Shown: positions 12,313 through 24,901, counted from the first letter of the stretch. The stretch: DNA of 64,000 nt from Artemia franciscana (GCF_032884065.1 NC_088867.1:25932662-25996661); one strand, 5' to 3'. Notes: generated from the sequence alone by a model not told the origin. Made by a program: numbers and translations.

Positions 12313-13554
12313 ACAAAAAGTTGACCAATCCTATTATGTAACAACTAAAAATAAACAAACCCCATTACGTAACAACCAAAGAAATCCTGAAGAAAACCCT
12401 CCCTTTTACGTAACAAGCACCTGCACCTTGCCCTGAGAGGATTGCCGTTAAGATTCTTCATCATCTTAAATCATTAAAGGAAGAAAGGAGTAACGGCTAT
12501 GGGCATCCTTAAACCAATTGAGGGGATACTACTCAGGATTTTGGTTCGAGCAAGGCACGACTGCCTACTGCTCTTCTATAAAAAATTGGTATTACGAGAA
12601 ATGGAGGGAGGAGGGATCAAAAGAGAGGCTAAGCGCCTCAAATCGTATTGATTGGCCATCACAGCATGGTTTTATTTAAAGAGGTTGCCGCATACTTGCC
12701 TTTGTACAAAAAAAGTTGGAGGAGTGTTGAAGGGGCCCATTATAGTAGTAGAGGGGTCATTATAGTAGTATATAGTTCTTTTTTTCCATTGTTTACATCA
12801 GCAATGAAGTTTTCGGTTCCTCAAAATTTTAAATGTATCTCAAAAACAGCACTGAAGTTCTGAAGTACAGCACTGTCGTTATTTTTTTATGGATTAGGTT
12901 ATATCTCTCTTAGTTCAAAAACTGATTTCTTGTCTTGGGTCAACTTTCCAATATTATTACCAAGAAAGGACCAAAGGATAAACTCGAATATCTTAGCAAT
13001 CAGACGGCTATTGAAATTTAGGAGATCCATATGATACCTTTCCTCTGCCTCAGTTGGAAACCCAGAAATTGAAATAATAAACTCAACCAAAATGACTATA
13101 CATCGGTTTATAATATTAGATAGCAGCGCTTTCAAACCCATGAAATAAATTTCCTTTTTTATCTCTAAATTGTCTGCTTATTAGTGTAAGAAAATATTAG
13201 GGTCACAGGCTTAGGAAACATCCTTATGTTAGCCTAAGTACTTATATATTTTAGTCTAAAATCGCTTTGAGTCTGCTGCCTGCTTACTTGCCTGGCTGAA
13301 CGGAGTTTTTCACTCTAAAGCAGAAATATTACAGTAGTCTTAGGATTGGAGAAAAACGAAAACCCCCAGCAAACCCCTTTGACCCCCAGCAAAATGTATA
13401 TGCAACTTTAAAAAAAATTAGCAAACTTTCATCAATCAAACCAGAGGTCCCTTCGTCAAAAACCGCAGAGGTAAGATCCTTTCTATTTTCTCGCAATAAA
13501 TTGAATTTGGCAGCACGGAAAAGCAGAATTAAATAAACTATATTTTTTCATATA
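12313..13554. other. Unassigned sequence
   Basis: TTACGTAACAA-type words recur at 12336, 12373 and 12409, as at 11889, and may mark small element ends. An 80-codon minus-strand frame at 12899-13141 has no recognisable domain. No exon is supported. Confidence 0.4.
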
Positions 13555-15290
13555 TCAAACAGTTCGTGGTAACGAACTGTAGTAAGGAGCGACCCGGCTC
13601 AATAGTAAACGAAACTCTAAAAAACAGAATTTTGATGCTAAAATATACATCAAAAGAATCAGATTTTCATGCTGATTTTAAATATAAGTTTTATCAAATT
13701 TAGTCTTTGTCATCAAAAGTTACGAGCCTGAAAAAAATTGCCTTATTTTAGAAAATAGGGGTAAACACCCCCTAAAAGTCACAGAATCTTAACGAAAATC
13801 ACACCATCGCATTCGGCGTATCAGAGAACCCTGTAGCAAAATTTTCAAGCTCCTATCTACAAAAATGTGGAATTTCGTATTTTTTTGCCAGAAGACAAAT
13901 TACGGGTGCGTGTTTATTTGTTTGTTTGTTTGTTTTTGTTTTTTTTCCCAGGGGTCATCGTATCGACCAAGTGGTCCTAGAATGTCGCAAGAGGGCTTAT
14001 TCTAACGGAAATGAAAAGTTCTAGTGCCCTTTTTAAGTGACCAAAAAAATTGGAGGGCACCTACACCCCCTCCCACGCTCATTTTTTCTCCAAAGTCAAC
14101 AGATCAAAATTTTGAGATAGCCATTTTGTTCCGCATAGTCAAAAACCATAATAACTATGTCTTTGGGAATGACTTACTCCCCCACAGTCCCTGGGGGAGG
14201 GGCTGCAAGTTACAAACTTCGACCAGTGTTTACATATAATAATGGTTATTGGCAAGTGTACAGTCGTTTTCAGGGGATTTTTTTTGGTTTTGGGGGTGGG
14301 GTTGAGGGGAGGGGGCTATGTGGGAGGTTTTTCCTTGGAGAAATATGTCATGAGGGAACAGAAATTCAATTAAAAGGGCGCAGAATTTTCTAAAATTACT
14401 ACAAAAAAAAAACAATGAAAAAATAAACATGGAAAAGTTTTTTCAATTGAAAGTAAAGAGTAGCATTGAAACTTAAAACGAATAGAGATTATTACGCATG
14501 TGAGGGGTTCTAAGAATACTTTAGCATAAAGAGTGAGGTATTTAGGAGGAGATAAATACTTCGCTCTTTATGCTATAGTATTTTTAGTAATTTCAACTAT
14601 TTATTCTACGGCCTTTCTGATTCAGGGGTCATTCTTAAAGAATTGGGACAAAACTTACGATTTAGTGTAAAGAGTGAGGGTACAAACCCCCTCATATACA
14701 TAATAAAAATTAAAGAAAATAAAAGTTTGTTACGTAAGTTAATTTTTAAGTTACGTATATTTTTTACTAATAAAAAATTCGTTAAAAATTAAAATTTATA
14801 GTTGCCTTTTTATGTAACCGAAAAAAATTGCATGGCAACTAGGCCTCCTTCCCCATCCCTTATTTCTCAAAATCGTCTGATCAAAACTAAGAGAAAGCCA
14901 TTTAGCCAAAAAAGGAATTAATATGCAAATTTCATTTTAATAATTTATGTGTGGAGAGCCAAAATCAAACATGCATTAATTCAAAACGTTCAGAAATTAC
15001 ATAAAAAAACTAGTTTTTTTAACTGAAAGTAAGGAGCGACATTAAAACTTAAAACGAACAGAAATTACTCCGTATATAAAATGGGTTGTCCCCTCCGCAA
15101 TCCCTCGCTCTTTACGCTAAAGTTTGACTCTTTGCCACAATTTTGCTTTTTAAAACAATTAAAAGCTTTAGCGTAAAGAGCGAGGGATTGCGGAGGGGAC
15201 AACCCATTTCATATGCGTAGTATTTCTGTTCGTTTTAAGTTTTAATGTCGTTCCTTACTTTCAGTTAAAAAAACTAGTTTTTTTATGTAA
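13555..15290 (+). mobile_element. Family-1 element, full-length reference copy
   Basis: The copy starts TCAAACAGTTCGTGG after an A and ends TTTTATGTAA before a T. The 5' end forms a small palindrome (CAGTTCGT...ACGAACTG). A conserved body follows, including CCCGGCTCAATAGTAA and a G-rich block near 14270-14320, then fold-back modules. The last module has arms 15003-15122 and 15165-15286, nearly perfect over more than 100 bp. A second hairpin near 14520-14585 is a local inverted duplication. No protein is encoded. The class is unresolved: a 5' TC and insertion at A/T recall Helitrons, but a CTRR 3' end is absent. Confidence 0.85.
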
Positions 15291-17542
15291 TTGTCAATAG
15301 AGGACGATGATATCAACATTAATTGTTTGCTATCATCCGAAGGGATTTCTAAAGATATTTTGCTCGCACTCATTTGGTTTTATCTCAAGACAAAGTTCCA
15401 ACGGTTAAACTTCTTACCGTATATGGTGACGGGCATAGTTGGATTTGTATTTCTTAAGAAAGAAATTACCCCCCTCTCACCCCCTTCTCCTATTTGAAAA
15501 ATTTATGAGTAAGCAGCATCATTTTGAGAGATGGTATTGCTTAGAAAAGCACACAGAATAGGTGATTTAAATTACACCACTTTGAATTTTAATCATGGAA
15601 GTGAATGTAAGGGATAGGAATCCAGTGTCAATATAGATAACAAAGAAGTACAGACATCATTAAATCACAATATGCACAATCAATAGGGGGAGGGGAGAAT
15701 AATTAGTCAGAGCTAGAGATATTTACTTGAGAGGGGGGGGGCTAGCAATACGTTTGGCATCGATGCACACCTTCATATTTCAACCAGGTAAAGAAAAGTA
15801 CGTTGCTCTTAGGAAATATAGAGAGGGCCCACTCTGAATTACATTAATGTTTACATTTTAAATTTATGCATATTCAATTCCTGTTTTTGATGAACTAGGG
15901 TCTAGCTTAATTTTTTTCTAATTAGCGAAAAATGAACAGAATACTCGAGATTAACTGCTGTCAGAACCTACATGTCAGAATAAACATCCTTATTTAAGAT
16001 TTAAAGAAGGAAAGGGGTGATGACTGACAACTTATCCGTTATTTATTCATGGGAAACAATGAATCTGATATTCATATCTATTATAAATTCAAAAGCCTCA
16101 TAGATTCCCTTCTGTTCGCTACATCATTAATTTTGGTGATTAATTGTCTGACAACTATTAGTGTTGATATGTCAATGTCTTGCCCATGCAAATATTACAA
16201 AAAGTGATAAACGTCAACGTCGATTACCATGTTTTCCTTGTCGTTGCTGACAAGTTTAGCCCCCAAAAAAACAAATTAATTGTGCAAGGCATTTCATTAT
16301 ATCTTTCACACTTTTGAATTGATTAAAAGTAGGATCATGTTCTTATACCTTCATACAAATACATTCTGAGAGGCTATTGAAAAATGACATTTTTTATTGA
16401 GAGTGGAAGGGCTGGAGTGTGTAAACAACGTAACGCCATCATGAAATGACTATAAAAATATGAATTTTTCGCCATGTACACTTCTCTGTGGAATTTTCTT
16501 TTTAGAGATTAGATTGGAAAGACGTGTTGCTGAAGATAGAAAACACTGAGACTTCGTTTAACATATCCGCGGTATCACCACAAATAATTCTTGTCCAGGA
16601 ATTGGACACTGATCCAGGTCCGTGTCCAAGAATTGATGTCGAGGGCCTAATTAAAAAAATAGCCAAACGGTTAAATTATTGGAAAATTTCCAGGAAATCC
16701 CAAAATCTTGTGGGACCAGGCATCTAGCCCTTGTGTTCGTACCTACCTTTGACGTTCAAGTAATAACAATGATGTTGCATTTTAAAGCTTTGAAGCCATA
16801 TGTAGCAAATTTATATACATAATATACGGCATTCCTTTTGCTAATCTGTAATACATTTTCTTCTGCAATATATTTCTAGCGTTCCTCCCCCATTCCACTT
16901 TATGGAAAATGCCACACGAGAGACTCTGAAATATTGAGTGGCAAGTCCGTGAAATGCCATGTACTTGCTTTTTCCTCAGAGAAAGAAGCTTATCCTTTTT
17001 CAATTATTTTTAATGATTGTAATACAAGCTCTAAGTATTCGAATTTTAAAATGACTTAACATAGCATCACAATTAAATTAAGGCAAGTTTCATGATACAA
17101 ACACTGGCTAACACCTGAGTTTTAAAAAATATTAATGACACAATTTAACAAAGTAAAAATCTTGTCCAATCCTTTAACACACATTCACCCTTCTGGGGAA
17201 GAGAGACGGTAACTTTGAGCAGAAAGCCTTTAAATCTTTTCGTATTCGAAACTTTAGCGTATAACCCTTGTCTACTTACACGGTTATCCCACCGAAACTT
17301 TTTGGTATTCTATTCTTTAAGGCATTTTTATATTAAAGCACATACTTTTAAACTTTTGATCCCTGCTCTTTCCACTTTTTATTTCTCTTCCCATTTTGTC
17401 TCATTGCTATTTAGCTCCCTGTTTTAAGGCACAAGGTGTGCTCCTGAAACAGGGCAGAGGAGACAACAATTGGTAATAAACAACGATCGTAAAACTTATA
17501 TGCAGTGTCTATTTTAGCTTTAATTCCAGAGAAAGAGCTCTT
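15291..17542. other. Unassigned sequence
   Basis: Mostly AT-rich. A frame at 15291-15497 and one at 16524-16727 have no domain I recognise. No splice-bounded exon could be supported. Confidence 0.4.
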
Positions 17543-17818
17543 AATGCCACCAGCCTCGTTGTTCCAGAAGGAAAAGGAAGAATAAGAGGGAAGACGTAAA
17601 AAAGTACGAGGCAACAGGAAATGTTAACATAAGAAATGGAAACTCAAGGTTTGAGATACAAACAGGAACCGATCTTCTGTTTGAATGGTACTGTTGGCAA
17701 CAGGTTATGTCTGAGCAGAAGTCCGATGAAAGAGCCAAGTCTATGAGAATTATTTATTTATCCTACTTTCCCTGCATTCCAAAAGCTTGCATCATCAACA
17801 CTGTCTATCCGCCGTAGA
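17543..17818 (+). other. Open frame without start codon, unrecognised
   Basis: One frame stays open for about 91 codons up to a TAG at 17816, with protein-like content (EDVKKYEATGNVNIRNGNSR, then LLFEWYCWQQVMSEQKSDE). It lacks an initiating Met near its start and has no clear acceptor, so it could be an exon, a relic or chance. Minus-strand frames overlapping it look less protein-like. Confidence 0.25.
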
Positions 17819-18780
17819 CTCACTCTTCACCTCCAGTGCAAAAAAAATATATACAAGTAATCACCAGCAGCTTTTAGACAATCTCTTCTCTCGTCAATCA
17901 TCAATCTGTTTTTGGTATATTTTTCAAAGTTTCTTGTAAAAGAAAGGATTTGAGATTCTTTCTTACAATTTTAGACCAGGAAAATACGACCGAAAAGCAA
18001 TTTAATCGTAAAGAGAGAGTCGGATTGTATACACAAATCCTTGTTGCGACTTAACGCTTTTTCGATTTGTATTGGACTCAAGTAGTTTGTTCTTAATAGA
18101 ACTTTTTTCCGCTAAATCGACACTGTTTTTGGATTCATTAAAGTAAAAACCTTTTTGTTTGCAAGTTTCAAGAGGTAGATAATTCGCTTTTATTTTTGAC
18201 GCGCATTTGAGAAGGTATAACTATTTCATGAAAGCATTAACCTTTCATGTTGTAGTCAATGATTAGTTTCCGCATATTTTAAAAGATGTCAAATATCTTG
18301 GAAAAGGAAAAAGTAACTTTAGCATTTTGTCTTTTAGCTGTCAATGTAATCACATAAAATTAACATTGAATAAATATTATTATAAATATAAGCATTAAAA
18401 TAAATATTTTTAAGATTATGAATGAACAAATATAATTATTCAGCAAATTTAGAAAAGAGATCAGAAACTTGTAACCGATTACAAGATTATCTGAATGTGT
18501 GTCCATAGCTCCCAGGTTCACCTGTTCCAGTTTAAATTGGATTCAATAAACTCTTGCCTTCATGAGCTCATTGTGCTGCATTATTCGTACTTGCTTACGA
18601 AAACTCCTGCGATGGGTAAAACAAAGGTTATCCGCAAGGGACGCAAGCTCTAATCAAGACCCGATATCGACTCTCCTCGAGCGGAGAAATTGCATCAGCA
18701 AAAACACTTGCACAATTATATTGTGAAAGGAAGTGGAGCCGCTAAGAAATCATGTATTCGTGATAAAGTGACCCCATAGT
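17819..18780. other. Unassigned sequence
   Basis: No gene or repeat is recognised. The end (about 18600-18880) may be decayed LINE sequence leading into the RT fragment, with several stops. Confidence 0.35.
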
Positions 18781-18880
18781 TGACTACTTACCTCCGTAAG
18801 TGGCACTATGAAGTAAAATGTGTGTCTGAAAAACTCAATAATCGTGACTTGAAGATACAAAAAAAAACGATGGGTCTTTA

Positions 18881-20035
18881 GTGTCGTCAACTGATGTAAA
18901 TTTATTTTTCGTATTGATATGTTCTACTTACCCGTCATTCACCAAAGAACATATTAAAAATCTCTTATCCGGCTTTCTCGACGAAAAAACTGCAAAAATA
19001 TCAAAATACTCCATTTTCAAAGAGCTTCAAAAGCTAAAAAGCAACTGTGCTTCGTATCCAGATGAGCTGCCTGTCAAGTTACTCATCGAATATGCAATAT
19101 TTCTAGCTAAAACCGTGACTTCCATTGTCAATCAATGCTTCAGAGAACAAAAGTTCCGAGTCTGGAGGAAAGCTTTTGTGGACATTATTCTGAAAATAAA
19201 ATACCCCAAATCCTGTGATGAACTCCAACCCATATCAATATCCCCCAATTTGGTAAAAGTGACCGAGTCGTTTATACATCGTGAATTTTTGTCACAAACA
19301 AGCCCTTGCCTCGACCCTTACCAATGCGGGTGCCATAAATATAGCAGTACAACTCACAGCTTAGTGTGGCTCTACCATCTAATTACTGAAAGGCCAGACA
19401 AAGGAGGTACCATAATTGATCATTTTTTGGCCGAATATTGTAAGGCGTTCGATTTCATACGCCAATTCAACCTAAAAGACAAATTCAAAGATCAATGTAT
19501 TTCAACTGGGCTTCAGATCAACGTTATTAATACCAAAGGGGTGCACGCCAGTCCTCTGAAAAAAAATAAGCTGCTTGCCCTGACCCCCGGTACCCAACCC
19601 CTTTGACTGAGGTTGTCCTTGGTATGACTTTCAGTGACAGCTGTGAATTTAGCCCGCACGCTACTAACCTTGTAACAAAGGGCAACTACGTGCTACGTAC
19701 CTTAACCCCATTGCTTCGATTCGGGTTTCCTATAAAGCAATAAATGCTGACACACACGTGTTAGGTACGTCCTTTGCTTTAAATACGCATACCCAATTTG
19801 GGGATCACAAGTGCGTAACTTTGACTACCTCACCGATAAAATTGAAACAGTGCAAAAAGAGCCTTAAAAACCATCCTTGGAACCAATTGTGTCATTTATC
19901 AATCTGCCCTCGCACCCTGAGAATCCCAGCCCTTGAAGAACGCTGGCACTGTCTGATGTGTAAGTTTGGGCACTCCCTGCTTTTGAGTCGTAAAGACCTT
20001 TCTCTTGTGCCTTCGATACAGTCAACATAAACACA
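18881..20035 (+). pseudogene. CR1/Jockey-like LINE ORF2 fragment with palm deletion
   Basis: Open for 241 codons (18881-19606), then continued by frameshifts to a stop at 20028. In order I see RT block 2 (DELQPISISPNLVKVTESF), the block with DPYQCGCHKYSSTTHSL, and a motif-A region (EYCKAFDFI). The frame then jumps straight to post-catalytic sequence (STGLQINVINTKGVH), skipping the region that should hold the Y/F-ADD box. Later pieces in shifted frames are LTEVVLGMTFSDSCEFSPH, YAYPIWGSQVRNFDYLTDKI and IPALEERWHCLMCKFGHS, the usual thumb and C-terminal region. The copy cannot make active polymerase. The 5' EN half is missing. Confidence 0.85.
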
Positions 20036-20311
20036 TGCTATAAGAACTAGCTTGGACCAGTACACAGCAGAATTAACTGTTTCAGTAATTCATTCGTTCC
20101 TTTTTTTTGCTAGTGTGATAAATCGTACAGTATATTGTAAAACGTGGCGTAGATTAGGCATGGCACTAGCCTTAACTACGGAAGCTATTTTCATTTAATG
20201 AATAGTGATTATAACCAATTTCCTTAACAGTTGATCACATTCAGCTTAGCTCCTGCAATGCATCATGATTCAGCATTTGACGGTAGAAAGCAAAGGAATA
20301 TGTTCACTTAC

Positions 20312-20397
20312 GGTCTGCAACAGAGCCTTGTGGACTTTGGAGAGGGTCATGTCTTCAAGATACCTGATGTCAGTTTGATGCTTGAGCGTTGCATTCT
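20312..20397 (-). CDS. Possible internal exon of an unknown gene
   Basis: On the minus strand about 28 codons read NATLKHQTDIRYLEDMTLSK then VHKALLQT, ending at a consensus donor GTAAGT (20306-20311). The frame has a stop just upstream, so an acceptor must lie at the AG near 20396-20399, where the pyrimidine tract is poor. The peptide looks protein-like but I cannot place it. A plus-strand frame over the same bases (20231-20425) is the alternative reading. Confidence 0.3.
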
Positions 20398-20435
20398 CTT
20401 AATCACCATTGTTGGATCACTTTAAAAAAGGAGTA

Positions 20436-21578
20436 CTAAGACTATTTCGAATGCTAAGACTATTTGCCAAACTATTTGATAAACTTTAATTATGATACTT
20501 CACAAAATAGAGTTTAAGCCATATCTGTTTGAAATACTCTATGGATGCTTTGTTTTGCATACCGAAATGTTCGAAAAAATGAAATTACAGATCTTTCTTT
20601 TGCTTCACTATACTCAACCCCTGACAAAGAAGAGACAAAATAGTCCCAGACAACTCTTTGCCACCTTTTAGCTGCGGTAGGTCACACGGTGTTATGTTAA
20701 ACGACACAAATTTTAGTGGAAAATGGAAAACTAAAATTATATGCTTCGGTTTTCTTATTTTGAACTAACAGACTATTGTTTTTCATTTTTTTCTTAGATT
20801 CAAAGCTACAACAAATATTTTTATTAGAGGCCCAACTTTATAACTATTGTTATAAATAACAAAAAGGATAAACCTTTTGTGGAAAGCTTGAAACTTAAAG
20901 TATATTGAGAGACGCATAAAACACACGAAAACAGATTGCACCAACCACCCAAGATTTTCTTCAAAAATATCTCACGATGCTTTTGTGACATTGATTCACA
21001 ATCTCACAGAAGATTCTGATGGTGAGATAATCAACTTAATCTCAAGCTTAGCTTGACAGCTCAAGCGTATCAACTATGAGTGGAATTTATTTGGAACTGG
21101 CACGTACGCAGGGGGGCCTTCGGGCCCTCCCCCCCCCCGCCCCGAAATTTTGTGAAATGTTTAATTTCCCCATGGTTTCTTGGGGTTTCCGGCAAAAGTG
21201 GGACATCTATTAAGAATCTAGAAACATGTGTGAAGCCTTTTTTGGGGGATTTTACAGCATGCAATTATCCGGTCGAGTCAGGCCCAATTATTAACCCATT
21301 TTCTGTCTAACTTTTCACCCTTTTTGAAGTAATTCGCAATTGTATTGTTATTTTTTTCTGTAAAGAGAGTTTGCTTTCCACAGGGTGTTTATCCCCCCTT
21401 TTCAGGATAAAGTATAGCTTTTAACGGATCAATTTTTGAAACTATCATTTTTCATTAAAATCTACGTTTTTGCAATAGAAGAACTACCCCCCCTCCACAG
21501 CACCAGTATTGCACTGTTAACCCTAAAATTTCCTTTTCAGTGGGATATAATAGATTGATCACTGGTTCGAAATCGCTA
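20436..21578. other. Unassigned sequence
   Basis: No exon seen. Around 21095-21140 the motif GGCACGTACGCAGG followed by a C/G-run recurs in reverse at 23020 and 48945, suggesting another short interspersed repeat. Confidence 0.4.
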
Positions 21579-22835
21579 TTAAATAAAAACAATTTTTTTT
21601 AAATGACAGTAAGGAGCAACATTAAAACTTAAAACGAACAGAAATTACTCCGTATATGAAAGGGGTTTTTCCTCCTCAACGCCTCGCTTTTTACGCTAAA
21701 GTTTGACTCTTTCTCTGAACTCTATTTTTAAAACGGTAAGACACTTTGGCGTAAAGAGCGGGGCGTTGAGGAGGAAAAGCCCCTTTCATATACGGAGTAA
21801 TTTCTGTTCGTTTTAAGTTTTAATGTTGCTCCTTACTTTCATTTAAAAAACGTGTTTTTTTATTTAATTTCTGGACGTTTTTTGAATTAATTTATGTTTT
21901 GATCTTGGCTCACCGCACATAAATAATTAAAAACGAAATTTGTTTTAATTATAAATAATAAAATCGGAATATTTTGAGAAAAAGGAGCGAGGGAGGAGGC
22001 CTAGTTGCCCTCCAATTTTTGGATTACTTAAAAAACAACTAGAACCGTTAATTTTTTAACCAAAAGAAAAATCAAAAACCAAGTCAAAAACCCCCAAAAA
22101 ATCCCCCTGAAAACATCTGTACACTTCCCAGTAATCATTACTATATGTAAACACAGGTCAAAGTTTGTAACTTGCAGCTCCTCCCACGGGGACTGCAGGG
22201 GAGTAAGTCGTCCCTAAAGACATAGTTATTAGGTTTTTCGACTATGGTGAATAAAACAGCTATCTCAGAATTTTGATCCGGTGACTTTTGGGAAAAAATG
22301 AGTGTGGGAGGTGGCCTAGGTGCCCTCCAAATTTTTTGGTCACTTAAAAAGGGCATTAGAACTTTTAATTTCCGTTAGAATGAGCCCTTACGCGACATTC
22401 TAGGACCACTCACTCGATACGATCACCCCTGGGAAAAAAAAACAAAACAAAAAGCAAATAAACACGCATCCGTGATCTGTCTTCTGGCAAAAAATGCGAA
22501 AATGCGAAATATGCGAAAAATGCGAAAATGCAATATTTTTGTAGATAGGAGCTTGAAACTTCTACAATAAGGTTCTCTGATAAGCTGAATCTGATAGTGT
22601 GATTTTCGTTAAGATTTTATTACTTTTAGGGGGTGTTCCCCCTATTTTCTAAAATGACCTCAGGCTCGTAACTTTTGATAGGTATATCTGATCTTGATGA
22701 AACTTATATATTTAAAATCAGCATAATGCGACTCTTTTGATGCAATTATTGGTATCAAAATTTCATTTTTTAGAGTTTCAGTTACTATTGAGCCGGGTCG
22801 CTCCTTACTACAGTTCGTTACCATGAAATGTTTGA
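21579..22835 (-). mobile_element. Family-1 element, copy with both termini
   Basis: On the plus strand it starts TTAAATAAAAAC after an A (the 3' terminus) and ends ATGTTTGA before a T (the 5' terminus reversed). It has one fold-back module (about 21600-21850) and an internally shortened body. Both termini agree with the 13555 copy, so this is a bounded insertion of 1257 bp. Confidence 0.85.
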
Positions 22836-23989
22836 TGAACATAACCTGAGCCTAAAATGTACTTTTTAGGCCTTAGTCTTCTTCGCCCCATCCGCTACAA
22901 TACTACAGGTTAAAGTTAATCTGTATTTTCTGATATACGTGCTATTTACATTACCAAATAAAAAAGTTATACTTTATATCTGCTGTTTCGAAGGTTTCCC
23001 CCCCCCCCGAAAAAAATTCCTGCGTACGTGCCTGATTTGGAAGTACTGCTGTATTATACTACAAAGTGCGCATAGAAGTGTCAAAAAGATATCATTTGGC
23101 CATAAACAGTAGTGCAAAGTATTAATACCTAATTTTCTGACAAAATCAATGCCAGGAGCGGAAAGTATTGGGACCAAACCCATAATAATAATAAAAAAAA
23201 CAAGAAGTAATATTTGAATATTTATTTATAATTGCTATCCTGCTCAATTTGACAAGAAATGGCTCGTTACGCCCAGTGACCTCAACTCACGAAAACCTAG
23301 GAGAGAGCATAATCTATTATTCAAAAATTAGGAGGAGTCAAATTTGTTTGGCTTTTCAATTGTTTCAACGGAAATACCAAAAAGACACTTTTCAATTAAA
23401 ATAGCCCTCCAAAATTTATCTAGGGAGAAATGAAACGTTTTGGGAGGGTATATGCCCTCCTGACTCAACCGCTGAATTACTGCGTCCGAGTTATTGATCG
23501 TTTATGAAAAAAAAAGAAAGAAAGAAAGCAAAAAAAGAAAAAAAACAAATACATTGAACATTTTATGCTTCAATCTCCGAATCTTATATAAAACCTAAAA
23601 GTGTTTTTGTTGAAAGCATGATTTTATGGACTTGATTAGTCTTGTGCATATTAACTTCCAATTTTACACATCTCAGGTTTTTAATTAAATGATTGAAGGT
23701 TCTTTTTAAAGCTTCATTGCTTTAAGTGGATATTTTAGTCTAGTCAGACCTTAGGGTGGAATTGTGTTATAATGAGAAACGTTCAATTCAAATCTTTCAT
23801 CAAACTATTAGAGTGATTGAAAGGTGAAAAGAAATTAAAGATACAATAAAAGGTACCTCATTTGCATAAGAATGTCAGGTGCCTTGAATCATATTTTTTC
23901 TTCTATTAGTTCTAATTTGCTTCAAAGTGGTCAAGAGGATTCTTTTAACATTGACAGTATCCGAAGCTCTAAGAAGCAGAGTCTTGATT
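22836..23989. other. Unassigned sequence
   Basis: A purine-rich low-complexity patch is at 23503-23550. A fragment with TGCGTACGTGCCTGATTTGG near 23020 belongs to the short repeat also seen at 21100 and 48945. No gene is supported. Confidence 0.4.
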
Positions 23990-24007
23990 ACAATACTACT
24001 AATATTA

Positions 24008-24817
24008 CTAACAACTCATCTCAGCACCAAGCAGCCTGAGGTTAACACAGCTACGCACGTTCTCCTCCATCCCGATCTTTTCAGAGCTTTACACCCTTCC
24101 AGGAAGTCCCCATTACCTTTAAATCCTTCTTTATGACATCTTCCCACCCCAGATGAGGACGACCTGCTTTCCGTTTAGCCCTAGGCGGTTGGCCAAGAAG
24201 GACAATCTTCGGTAATCTGTCATCCTGTATACGCAGAACGTGCCCTACCCATCTCAACCTTTCTTTCATTATAGCCCTAGAAAACGGGATTGGACCACAA
24301 TTTTCGTAGAGCCTGTTTGAAATACGGTCAGTCAGCCGGGTACCCAGAACAACCATTGGCAATTTCTCTGAAAAACATCTAGTAAATCTTCATCCACTTT
24401 TCGGAGCACCCATGCTTCAGCACCGGCGGATCCAGGGGGTAAGGGGGCCTACCCCTACCCAAGATTTTTCTGGCGCCCTCTTTCCCTGTTTTTCTTTTTT
24501 CACTCTATTCTAGAATAAATTTGTCAATTTGGTCAATTATTGGCACCTTTGTGACATTGGGTCCCCCGAAGATTTTCTCATTGGTGCCATTGTCATATTG
24601 CTCCCCCCCCCCACTCCCAAGATTTTCCTCTAGATCCACCCATGTGCTTCACAGCTATATATGACCACCGTCATCACTGTACCTTCCAATATTCTAATTT
24701 TGGTTTGCAGACTTGTCTTCCTATTCTTCCAAACTTTTTTTAACTGTGAAAAAGCACCCCGAGCTTTGGCTATTCTGCTTTTAACACCTTCACAGCTTCC
24801 ACCGTCTTTACTAACTA
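24008..24817 (-). pseudogene. RTE-like LINE ORF2, C-terminal part
   Basis: Reads from VSKDGGSCEGVKSRIAKARG through QLKKVWKNRKTSLQTKIRIL and, after a MITE insertion, AWVLRKVDEDLLDVFQRN, then TDRISNRLYENCG, RLRWVGHVLRIQDDRLPK and RKAGRPHLGWEDVIKKDL, finishing near LRLLGAEMSC with a TAG at 24008. This is the post-palm domain of RTE-type ORF2. At least one frameshift lies near 24080 and one near 24360. It begins exactly where the palm at 25659 breaks off. Confidence 0.85.
24421..24644. mobile_element. hAT-like MITE inside the LINE
   Basis: Ends CACCGGCGGATCCAGGGGG and CCTCTAGATCCACCCATG form an imperfect TIR. It is flanked by TGCTTCAG (24413-24420) and TGCTTCAC (24645-24652), 7 of 8 identical. 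Removing it rejoins the LINE codons for YSCEA and WVLRK, which fixes its borders. Confidence 0.8.
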
Positions 24818-24901
24818 TTAAATAAAAAAAAAAACAAGTTTTTTCAACTGAAAGTAAGTGACAGAGTGACATTACATTTTTTTGAAAAAAGTTTCTTCAA
24901 C
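24818..24901 (-). mobile_element. Family-1 3' terminus, separated from its body
   Basis: On the minus strand it ends ...TTTTTATTTAA next to T and then LINE sequence. It contains TTTCAGTTGAAAAAACTTG, the terminal arm of the family, and a second partial arm near 24885. Its other part is at 25660-26520 on the opposite strand. Confidence 0.75.

Noticed and set aside
22141-22356. 71-codon ORF similar to the one at 14024
   Set aside because: Both are translations of the family-1 body. The similarity is due to the repeat, not to protein conservation.
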